Positions 55,713-64,000 of a stretch of DNA of 64,000 nt are shown in pieces. Below the pieces are notes generated by a model. It worked only from the letters and a program-made list of their open reading frames with translations. It had not been told where the DNA came from and ran no database searches. Source of the stretch: Nymphalis io. Its lineage: Eukaryota; Arthropoda; Insecta; Lepidoptera; Nymphalidae. How positions within the stretch are numbered: position 1 is the first letter of the stretch; every line of letters starts with the position of its first letter. A program made the translations under genes and the position numbers. The stretch is from the NCBI RefSeq assembly GCF_905147045.1, contig NC_065889.1, positions 8,251,001 to 8,315,000 of the forward strand, read 5' to 3'.

Positions 55713-58700
55713 CTACGATTGAACATATACGGATACAGTATATATATAAGGTATCGTGTAATTGTTAAAGTATAATATAAGTAAATAGATTTCCTATTCT
55801 AAAATTTAAAAGTAAAAAAAATAGATATAGTAATATATACCTCTGATCAACTTCCCATTGCTGCTGATTCAATTTGGCTGACATCGCGGCGTTTTCTGTC
55901 TCGACGGTGTAAAGGCGTTCTCTGAGCCTCTTAATCTCGCACTCGAGCACCTCATGTGTTTCGAGGGTCATTCTAGGCGGAATGGCAACTGCCATGCTGC
56001 CGCCACCCACAGCACTGCTTCGAGCACTGGATGCACATGAAGCTACAGGAGACGCTACACGAAGGGGGCTTACTGAAGAACTGGAAAATCAAACATTTAG
56101 TGAAGAAAGTTCTTCATATTTTAAATTCCGGCTACGAATCGTCCGAATTCGAAAATATCATGCAAAGACCTTTTCAGTTAAAGTTATTCTGAAATATTTA
56201 AATTTAATTAATAGAAATGTACCATGTGGCCTGTGAATGTCCCACTGCGGGTTGGTGGAATAAGCATGTGGCTGAAGTTCAGTGAAATTAAACACATGTA
56301 GGCTACCTCACGATGTATTCCTTCAATCGTCAAGCTCGAGATCAATTATAAACACAAATTGCATAGAACATGAAAAATCCGTGGTGCTTGCCTGTGTATC
56401 ACGTATTAAGATTCACGCGTTCTAACCACTGAGCCATTTCGGCTCATCGGTACTGTAATAGAAATGAAAAACTCCAGACTGAAAATGATTGAATCTTTTT
56501 AAACAGATAAATACCTATATAGCTGGTCCCGATAGGTAGGCGGGTGTGAAGAGTGAAATGGTGGGGGAAGCGCGGGCGGGAGATTCATCTGTTCTATGGG
56601 CACGCGTCCTATCGTCTCCATCATCCCTGGCGTAGACTGGCACCGACCCATAGCCACTACAGACATTCCCTTTTTTAAGCTTTTAATTATTTTTAAGCTT
56701 TTAATTATTTAGCCACACCAGGACCATAATCATAATTTTAATTTATTCAGTGCAACTTCTTCCATAATTGATTCTAAATATTCTAAGTAGTGTTAAGAAA
56801 AATAAGTCCTTGATAATAGAAGTTGATATCGTAACTCACATGAGCAGTTAGAATATATCTTTCTTTGGTATTTCTTAACGGACCAATTAATATTTTTTTT
56901 TAAAATATACAAAGGCTAACTTGTATGGTAACACAAACTACCTTTTTCGAGAGGAGCTTTCTTATACTTTTCAAGTCTCTTGACTGCTATTGCTTCAAGA
57001 CGTACTCTGGCGGCAGGATATTCTTTAAGGACATCCCACATGTCCTTCTTGCTGAGCACGAACAGGTCCGAGTAGCCAACGGAGCGCACTGACGCTGTCC
57101 GCCGGTTGCCTGTCGACGTGTCATCCACACACTCCGTGCCAAACGATATTCGGGCAACAAATCCCGTGAACTATTTTGAGTTCGACTTTATTTCATTTTA
57201 TAAAAGTCGAATGTAAAATAATTCACGATAACAACTAGGAAGACACCAAATGCACCGATACAAAAATAGGAAAGTAATTTTGAAATTTCAATAATATAAA
57301 AAATATAGTACATAGTTCGTATTAAATAGGTTAAAATTTTGTAGGAAAATGAAGATATGATTAATAATCATAACAATTTCAACATAACTATAAGAAGCGA
57401 TTTCTATTGAATTCGATTTGTGCTTCAAGACAAAGCGCTTAGGGTTCAAAAATTAGTAAATAAAATATTTTTTTAGTAAAAGAACTAAGCTGTTCTACGA
57501 TTTTTACAATGCCTATTTACGGCAATGATAGTATTAACTAAAAACAATCACTGTAACTTAGCTTGATAAAATGACAAAATCTTTTATATAATTTAGTAAT
57601 ATAGAACATTAAAATATTATTAGGGGTCTCATGCACCAAGAGGTCACGCCAAATATATAAAGTATTTAGGGAGGATGCAAAGCGGTCGGGGACACTGCCT
57701 TCAATACAACCAAAGGAGATGTAACTAAAAGCAAACAAACCACATGACGCTGTGCTACGAATCATGAATGTAAAAGGCTAAAAATAAACTACGAAAATAA
57801 TTATAAGTATTTGAATAAAATCATTAAAAATGTAGCTTACCATACGTATTAATAAATTTATTGTTGAAGAAGTACAATTTTGAAAACGGTTTGGATATTG
57901 CATTTAATGGATATGGTAAAATAGTTCAAATGTGTTAATTATTTAAAGAAACAATAAGATGTGGAAGCTGGTTTAACCTATAAACAGTATCACAGAACAT
58001 AATTAGCGCTTAACGAATTTCAAAGTTTTTTTTATATTAACCATTTTATATCAGTGTTGGTAAAGAAATATTTTCGTAAAGTGCTAATGTACGTTCAAGA
58101 ATGATGTCCCAAAACCTGTTGCTAGCGTCGCGGCCGCTCCCTCGGCCTGATTGCAGCGTCTCCTCGAAACGTTTGCTTTTGCTTTTAATAACTTTTCAAG
58201 AAACGATAAAGTAGAGTAAAAATGGCGTGGCGTCTCGGGCCGTGGCGATATTTACCAAGTTGTTTACCTGCTGTGCCCATGTTCAGAATCGAAATTTCGC
58301 CAAAATAAGAACCCGCTTTGAGTGTAGCTAACACTGTCTTTCCGTTGTCACCGACCACCTGTAGTTTGCCTCGGTTCACTATGTACATCTCCTTCCCGAC
58401 TTCGCCTACGAACATTTTATATAAATAAATAAAAATAAAACCTAATAATTTAAAATTAAGTATTAAGAAATAAACTTACCTTTTCTACAAATGTAATCGC
58501 CTGGCGAAAACAAAACTGGCCGTAGCCTCAAAACAAGCTCGCATAGGAATCCAGCCTCTGTATTTTGAAATATTTCCACCCTATAAAATAAAAATAACTA
58601 TCAAATAATTACTGCATTGCTTTAATATAATTATACATTATTCAAAATATAGTATTATTGATAAAAACAACGATGTCAGTAAAACGGAATTAACACTTAC

Positions 58701-59341
58701 TAAACCTGCAATGTTTTGTATTATAATCCTCACATTTACTTTCTAGCAAAAATAATAATTCAAAATCGTTACGTTTAGAAACAGCCTGCAGTACAAGTTT
58801 CAAATTGCGTTAGCGGCGTTCGGGTGGAAAACAAAAAAAAAAATCTGTAAGCCATTTGACGACAAAATTTACGGATCGTATGAAAGAACACTCTTGAATA
58901 ATTCATGGGCGTTAAAAGAGTGTTTCTGTTTTTTAATTATACGACACGGAATATTAAACACTAACTGCTTCTTCTGAGCTATAATGTCACAACATATTTA
59001 CAACTACCGTTTTACACGTAATATTTCTCACTGAATTTAACGGATTTCAGACAATAAGAAGTTTTCGAAAATTTCAAATTAAACTTTAGTATACACAAAG
59101 ATAACACTCTCTTAACGATTAAAGTATAATATTCAGCACTAAGTGTACCTCTTCAAAGTATCAAGATGTACATTAATGGCAATTTCCGCTTTAAGTTTAT
59201 CAGGGAGGCAGGAGACAGCCTTCTCTTCGTCGGAACACTTCTGGGTCAGCCACAGGTAATCGAACCACTTGATCACCTTTACTTGCAGGTGACAGGGTAC
59301 GCGTCGCATTCTCATGTAAGTCTTCACGCCATCGAGTTTTG
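55625..59341 (-). CDS. Cngl: Cyclic nucleotide-gated channel, Cngl-type, C-terminal half (7 exons, 5'-partial)
   Basis: CNG channels are tetrameric plasma-membrane cation channels opened by cAMP or cGMP bound to a cytoplasmic domain. Seven minus-strand exons with GT/AG borders keep one frame: 59341-59149, 58580-58480, 58405-58268, 57109-56942, 56656-56515, 56080-55841 and 55712-55625 (stop). Together they encode the C-linker, the whole cyclic-nucleotide-binding domain (FGEIS and NRRTAS binding motifs), a proline-rich linker and a C-terminal coiled coil. The NRRTASVRSVGYSDLFVL run and the KVAMGRCQSTPG segment fit the insect Cngl subfamily better than CngA, by memory of the family. The first visible exon starts with the last two bases of a split codon, so S1-S6 and the pore are encoded upstream. 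I found no such exon between 59342 and 64000. An in-frame open stretch follows the stop (see findings). Confidence 0.82.
55841..56080 (-). CDS. Cngl: Cngl exon: Ser/Ala/Gly-rich linker and coiled coil
   Basis: 240 nt, acceptor TTTTCCAG|TT, donor CAGAG|GTATAT. The first half is low-complexity Ser/Ala/Val/Gly (SSSVSPLRVASPVASCASSA and GGGSMAVAIPPRM). The second half has heptad character: LETHEVLECEIKRLRERLYT, then VETENAAMSAKLNQQQWEVDQ. This corresponds to the C-terminal leucine-zipper region that sets subunit stoichiometry in CNG channels (family knowledge). The role here is inferred. Confidence 0.83.
56225..56446 (-). mobile_element. Family B SINE inside a Cngl intron
   Basis: GGCCTGTGAATGTCCCACTG to CACTGAGCCATTTCGG, with the middle segment deleted. 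It occupies about half of the 434-bp intron 56081-56514, in the same orientation as the gene. Confidence 0.7.
56515..56656 (-). CDS. Cngl: Cngl exon: post-CNBD proline-rich linker
   Basis: 142 nt, acceptor TGTAG|TG, donor TATAG|GTATTT. It encodes VAMGRCQSTPGMMETIGRVP, then IEQMNLPPALPPPFHSSHPP and TYRDQLY. It continues the frame of the previous exon (G|TG gives Val) and leaves AG for the next. The segment is too short and too split to surface as an ORF. It was found by following the splice phase. It links the nucleotide-binding domain to the coiled coil. The proline runs suggest a flexible linker. Confidence 0.8.
56942..57109 (-). CDS. Cngl: Cngl exon: end of the nucleotide-binding domain and C-helix
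   Basis: 168 nt, acceptor GTCGACAG|GC, donor AAAAAG|GTAGTT. It reads NRRTASVRSVGYSDLFVLSK, then KDMWDVLKEYPAARVRLEAI and AVKRLEKYKKAPLEK. The Arg-Thr pair in NRRTA binds the cyclic phosphate in the family. The MWDVLKEYPAAR block is the B/C-helix region. The tract before the acceptor is not strongly pyrimidine-rich, so this is the least ideal splice site of the set, but phase and protein continuity support it. Confidence 0.87.
58268..58405 (-). CDS. Cngl: Cngl exon: central nucleotide-binding domain
   Basis: 138 nt, acceptor TTCGTAG|GC, donor GCAG|GTAAAC. It reads EVGKEMYIVNRGKLQVVGD, then KTVLATLKAGSYFGEISILN and MGTA. The FGEIS glutamate contacts the ribose of the bound nucleotide in family members. 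The exon ends inside a Gly codon that is completed by the next exon, giving TAGNRRTA. An ORF track start upstream of the acceptor is not real, since the acceptor defines the entry. Confidence 0.88.
58480..58580 (-). CDS. Cngl: Cngl exon: start of the nucleotide-binding domain
   Basis: 101 nt, after a TTTTATAG acceptor and before an AAAAG|GTAAGT donor, which is close to the consensus. It gives VEIFQNTEAGFLCELVLRLR, then PVLFSPGDYICRK and the first base of a Gly codon. This is the N-terminal helix and first strands of the cyclic-nucleotide-binding domain. SPGDYICRKG is the standard family block. Phases match on both sides. The intron to the next exon is only 74 bp (58406-58479). Confidence 0.87.
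59149..59341 (-). CDS. Cngl: Cngl exon: C-linker
   Basis: 193 nt, entered after a TTGCAG acceptor and left at GAAGAG|GTACAC. It reads KLDGVKTYMRMRRVPCHLQV, then KVIKWFDYLW and LKAEIAINVHLDTLK. This is the C-linker that couples the S6 gate to the nucleotide-binding domain. The KWFDYLW and EIAINVHL blocks are hallmarks of the family. The exon begins with two bases (CA) of a codon shared with the missing upstream exon and ends with AG, completed by the next exon to AGG (Arg). Reading past the acceptor into the intron also stays open, but that part has no family similarity and I treat it as intron. Confidence 0.85.
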
Positions 59342-61339
59342 CTGCAATAAATCGTACTATGAAGACATTTTTTATTATGAAAATAAGATTTTCAGTTAAA
59401 CAAATCTTAATTGTAATTTCAAGATTTTTGTTCTTTCTATGAACGTTCCTGTTAAAAGTTGAAACAAAGTGATTATTTATTTTTAACAAATGTCTCTTTT
59501 CAGGAAAATCGTAGATTTTCTTTTTTGGTTTAATTTTGGTAATGAATAAGACATTTATTCATTCAGCTGGAATATTGTGATATATTAGGATAAATTAAAT
59601 TTAATATAGACTGATTCAAATGTTTGGTATTTAAATATGTACAAAATAGCTTAATAGAAATTTCTAACTAAAACTGTAACTTTTGATACAGTTGTTTCTT
59701 ATTAGTAAGTTGTGACTAAGTTAAATTATGCCGTTTCAGATGTCGAGCATCTAATCAATAAAGTTGCGAAAACTTAGTTGAATTAAACTGAAATTGTAGT
59801 TTCATATGTCTGAGCTAAAATTTGAACTTGGAATATAAAGTTATTTCATACCTTAACATATTATAGATGGATAAATTAGAGCAAGTTTATATCATAATGG
59901 ATTTTAAGTTTCAAAACATATTACCAATAATATATTTTTGAATCTTATCAAGATTTTTATTCATTTACTGATTATATAAATAAAGCGCTAAATGTAAAAG
60001 CTAACAAAAACTGCTGTAAAATAATGAATCAAAAATGCTTGTAATAATAAAGTATAGTTTTGTTCACCTAAATACTTACATTATTTAGTATAAAGTATAA
60101 TTATTAAGGCTATTTATAAGCAACTCATGGTTAGAATATTAAAATTTAAGCCGTATAATGATTAAGGGGACAAGTAAACCGTATCCTTCAATACAAAGTT
60201 TGTAAGTTCACTAAGTTTCTCATGAAGACGGCGAAATCTTAAGGTTTAGTCCAAGTTCTGTTGAGTACGCCGTCGATCCGCAGGTTGCATCAATAGTCTA
60301 TCCTAGGGATATACTTAGCTAATTGCACAAGTTTAGTCTTTCAGGACGCTCACAAAAGAGCTTTGGAGCTAGCGCAGTGGACTAAAGTATTAAATTTCAA
60401 AGTGATTTCATCATTATTTTAGGTAGGGTAGAATTCTAATATAAAATTTGGACTTCATTTTAAATAACTTACTTAAATTTAAATTCAAATAAAAATATCA
60501 AAACACGTACCAAAAATAAATACCAGTGATTCTTTATAAACTAACTAAAATTTACAAATTTGCATTATTGGTACATTCTCCTTAATGCCTACAGTTATAT
60601 ACTGTTATATATTCGAATTCTTATTCGAATATCTAGTCAAATATCTAAATATATGACTTGTACTCTGCAATATAGTGTATGGGTATGTAGACATTTGCCG
60701 TAATTTAATTTTTAACCAACAGGAGCCGTTCCCAGAAACGAACCACGTCCAGAATAAGACGTAAGTATCTCGAAAACCGACAATAAAGATTTTATTTGTT
60801 TCTCTTACTTTATTTTCCGAGTTCATTATAGGTTTACAAATACTTTGGTAATAAAACAGCTAATTTTCGTTGCACTCCAACGCAGTGTTCCATAGCTAAA
60901 ACTCGTAAAACTATATAATAAAAAGGAATTGTTATTTATAATTAAAACAGCCTGGAGGCAACATTTCCAAGGTGGGTTTAGCATTATAAAGTCGATGCCT
61001 TTTTAAAGTTCAACTTAAACACACAAACGTTCCGTAATATATTTTTTACACTTTCTGAAATCCAGTTAAAAAGTGTGAACTATATATTGATCCACAAAAA
61101 AGTTAACAACTTTGAGTACGATGGTAACAAAGATTATAAATAATAATAATATTTTTCTTGTATTAGTCGTTGTATTTCATAATTTCTAGAAAACCTTTCA
61201 TATTTTTATAATATACGGCAATATCAAATTCATATGTCAATATAATATTACAAATGAAAGTTAATATTTTTATTTCTTTACGACCTATTGATAGAAGGAT
61301 CCATATTATAAATTACCCCTTGTCGCAATAAGAAATATA
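59342..61339. other. Cngl upstream intron sequence (left part)
   Basis: AT-rich, with no exon recognised on either strand. I looked for the S6 and pore blocks typical of the family and did not see them. The short ORF at 60605-60826 (minus) has no recognisable similarity. Confidence 0.4.
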
Positions 61340-61636
61340 CTGGTGGTAGGGCTTTGTGCAAGCTCGTCTGGGTAGGTACCACCCACTCATCAGATATTCT
61401 ACCGCAAAACAGCAATACTTGGTATTGTTGTGTTCCAGTTTGAAGGGTGAGTGAGCCAGTGTAATTACAGGCACAAGGGACATAAAATCTTAGTTCCCAA
61501 GGTTGGTGGCGCATTGGATATGTAAGCGATGGTTGACATTTCTTACAATGCTAATGTCTAAGAGCGTTGGTGACCACTTACCATCAGGTGGCCCATATGC
61601 TCGTCCGCCTTCCTATTCTATAAAAAAAAAAAAAAA
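61340..61636 (+). mobile_element. Family A, full-length with long poly(A), upstream of Cngl exons
   Basis: CTGGTGGTAGGGC to CCTATTCTAT plus about 15 A. One of the best-preserved copies. It lies antisense to the presumed Cngl intron. Confidence 0.8.
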
Positions 61637-62153
61637 GAAAATGGGAAGGCAAATCTGACAGTTAGTAGAAATTTGATAAAGAGAGATTCATTACGCATAA
61701 ATTAATATACTATTTCAAAGAGATGCTCTCTTCTCTTGTTTACGTCATCATATATTAATTATTGTCGTTTTATTTCAAATATAATTAATGTATTATTACC
61801 CAGAATTTCCCACTCATGTTGATTACGTAGAGATAAGACATTATTTAAACAAATGGAGCAAGAATTGATGCCTAAGCGAACCACACAATTACTGAAACCT
61901 CGAGAGATCTCTTATCATTTACATCAATCCACTGAATTCGGTCGCCAGGTACGAAAACAGAAAATTGAGCGCGGTTTCCTAACAATGAAAAATAATATTC
62001 AATGTTAGAATCAAAAATAGGAAAATGATTAAGAGTATTGTTGTTAAAAAGTTATTAAAAATTACTATATATTTTTTCCAAGTTTTTAAGATAATTTAAG
62101 TGGAGATATAATTTATATTTTTTTTAAAGAAAAACTACAATAGGTGTGTAAGG

Positions 62154-62385
62154 GAGCCAAGATAGCCCAATGGTTAAAACACTTGAATTTTAACTCGAAA
62201 TTCAAACTGGGTAACCACCACTGATTTTTCACGTGCTTAATTTAATTTTCAAGATAAGATGTGCTTGGTAGTGAAAGAAAACATAATGAGGAAATTTCCA
62301 CGTGTCGCACAACATTATGTCACATGTGTTTCCAAAACCGCTCCAAACCCTCTCCTCAACATGAGACGTAGCCTTAGCCGTAAGG
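62154..62385 (+). mobile_element. Family B SINE, diverged
   Basis: Head AGCCAAGATAGCCCAATGGT, body GAAAGAAAACATAATGAGGA and end CGTAGCCTTAGCCG. Confidence 0.55.
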
Positions 62386-62794
62386 ATAAGCAAGGTGTAA
62401 AAGGTGTAACTTTGTTTGAAATTTCTTTCATTAGTCCCCTTACTAAGATGCTAAGAAGACAGGCGGACAAAGCAACTTACAGTAATAACTGTTCGTTCTT
62501 TTGCTATCTATCTACTATATTATAAGTGCATTATGTACTAAGTTAATTATATGTAGACAGTATACCCAGATTTTGTCTTAATTTCATAATTTTTCTTCTG
62601 GTTTATTAGTTTGCTTTGCATGCTGTATATTTTAGCTGTAATTGATTTTTTGTACTACATGTTTTGTATACTGAGTGCAATAATATTATACTAATATTTT
62701 AATAATATGTAACAAATGCTAAAGTAAACAGTAAGTTCTTTATACTTAGCACGTCCCATCAATACGCGGACGAATCCGGAGATGAAGTGTATAT

Positions 62795-62831
62795 ACTTAT
62801 TCATATGTATCTAAAATACATATGAATAAGT
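62795..62831. repeat. Perfect 16-bp inverted repeat
   Basis: ACTTATTCATATGTAT (62795-62810), loop CTAAA, ATACATATGAATAAGT (62816-62831). Confidence 0.85.
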
Positions 62832-62841
62832 CAAGGGACTT

Positions 62842-62975
62842 CGCGATGTTTTCCCTTAGTGAGTGAGTGAGACATATTTTAAAAACAAATATTGCACGTG
62901 AAATACTCAGTGGTCCTTGGTTGGATTTAAACCTCCAACCTTTCGATTGAGAGGCATGAATTTACTCATCTAGCT
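62842..62975 (-). mobile_element. SINE head fragment related to family B
   Basis: GCGATGTTTTCCCTTAGTGA, CACGTGAAATACTCAGTGGT and GGATTTAAACCTCCAACC resemble the body-to-B-box part in reverse. Confidence 0.4.
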
Positions 62976-64000
62976 CACTCACTTTGAAAATGGAATTCAA
63001 CAGTTTTGCTAATCGGTAGAGGCCTGTCAATAACAACGATATCTTCTTGTAACTCCATTAACTACTCTTGGTACATATCCTATCCATTTCATTCGCAATA
63101 AAGTATTCATAAGAACGAAACAATTAGCGTATCTATTCATACATTTCGTTCCATTCAGCCTTCAATCATGTTACTTGTTTACGAACACGTAGAGAATGTA
63201 TAGATTAGTCGAGACTAATTGCTCGAATTCACAAAATTGTTTTACAAATCTTGCAAGCTAAAAGCAATATAATTATAATACACTTGTATACTATGTATCT
63301 TTGATTTAGTCGACCCTCTGAAAATCTCATTTGAACATACAACTCTGCGTACATACGTATTCAAACAAAGCCGGTGAACTGTGATTGCATAGATTCGACG
63401 TCAAGACTAACAATTTGAATACAAACTAGGTACTTACTCCGGGAGTGACTGCACTCCGAACCGTTGTACTATTATGAGTAACAAACAACGCCTCTCGCCG
63501 TATATAGAACAATAGAGGGAATAGGTATTCAATGTGCCTGCTTAATGTTTTGAGACAAAAGCTGTGGAAAAAATGTCTTACTATCAAAGAGTTTTTTTTT
63601 TTTAATATTAAAAACTAGATGCCAGTAATAGTTATTTATATCTAATTGCATTACATATAGAATATATAATTCCTATTTATATTACTGTGCATTATTTCTT
63701 TATTCTTTTAACCGGCAAGAATATTAATAAGATACGTTTCAGTATGGACAGATCTACAAAATAGGTTTCGTGAGAGAGATGAGATTTTGCTATGCCAAAT
63801 TGCGTACTACAAAGCAATTACATGCAAGCAAAATGTTTAGGTTATCACGTTCCTCTTTTAAAATATTTTTGTTTATTAATTGTATTCTAATCTGATGGAA
63901 AAACTATTTTAACTATTTTATTGCAATTAATCTCAAGCATATATTGTCGTAACACAATGATACAAATAATATAAGCATTATTAATAAATCATTACTAGTT
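62976..64000. other. Non-coding right edge, presumably Cngl intron
   Basis: A patch at 63420-63490 contains GGAGTAAGTACC on the minus strand, a donor-like word, but the frame before it has no channel similarity. Confidence 0.35.

Noticed and set aside
55982..56236. ORF of 84 codons on the plus strand
   Set aside because: It overlaps the Cngl coiled-coil exon on the opposite strand and carries no recognisable domain.
59166..59399. ORF of 77 codons on the plus strand
   Set aside because: Antisense shadow of the Cngl C-linker exon.
1..64000. CRISPR array, bacterial operons or a phage region
   Set aside because: No regularly spaced direct repeats; gene structure and repeats are those of an insect nuclear genome.

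Overview
The window is AT-rich animal DNA with long non-coding stretches, intron-split genes and many short interspersed repeats. The repeat families, the single-exon RTE retrotransposon and the host gene all point to a lepidopteran, most likely a nymphalid butterfly. The clade is inferred from repeat character and cannot be tested here.

Host gene. The only host gene I can support is on the minus strand at 55625-59341. It is the C-terminal half of a cyclic nucleotide-gated channel of the insect Cngl type. Seven exons join in consistent phase and encode the C-linker, the complete cyclic-nucleotide-binding domain, a proline-rich linker, a C-terminal coiled coil and the stop codon. The membrane and pore exons must lie upstream, above 59341 and probably beyond the right edge. 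Directly after the stop codon the same frame stays open for 22 codons of very GC-rich, proline/arginine-rich sequence.

Mobile DNA. A 5'-truncated RTE-clade non-LTR retrotransposon with an intact 932-codon reading frame sits at 28678-31477 between 8-bp target-site duplications. Two other non-LTR elements survive only as C-terminal reverse-transcriptase relics (24400-24800 and 38160-38473, both minus). Four short families recur. Family A is a poly(A)-tailed element of about 300 bp. Family B is a tRNA-headed SINE resembling the butterfly Metulj SINEs. Family C is a tRNA-headed SINE with an ATT-repeat tail. Family D is a tRNA-headed SINE with a GGTTCGATTCCC B box. Family A copies include a perfect 474-bp tandem duplication (17302-18253), a copy nested in an older copy (33072-33500) and a copy with an inverted end (28369-28612).

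Unexplained structure. Three dispersed modules (X, Y, Z) recur at widely separated places without matching a family I know. There are several perfect inverted repeats, the most elaborate at 36864-36973. The stretch from about 43.7 to 55.2 kb is comparatively poor in recent repeats and has a few GC-richer islands but no gene I can recognise.

Limits: all alignments were done by eye. Boundaries of degenerate repeats are good to about 10-20 bases. Family names other than RTE and Cngl are tentative.
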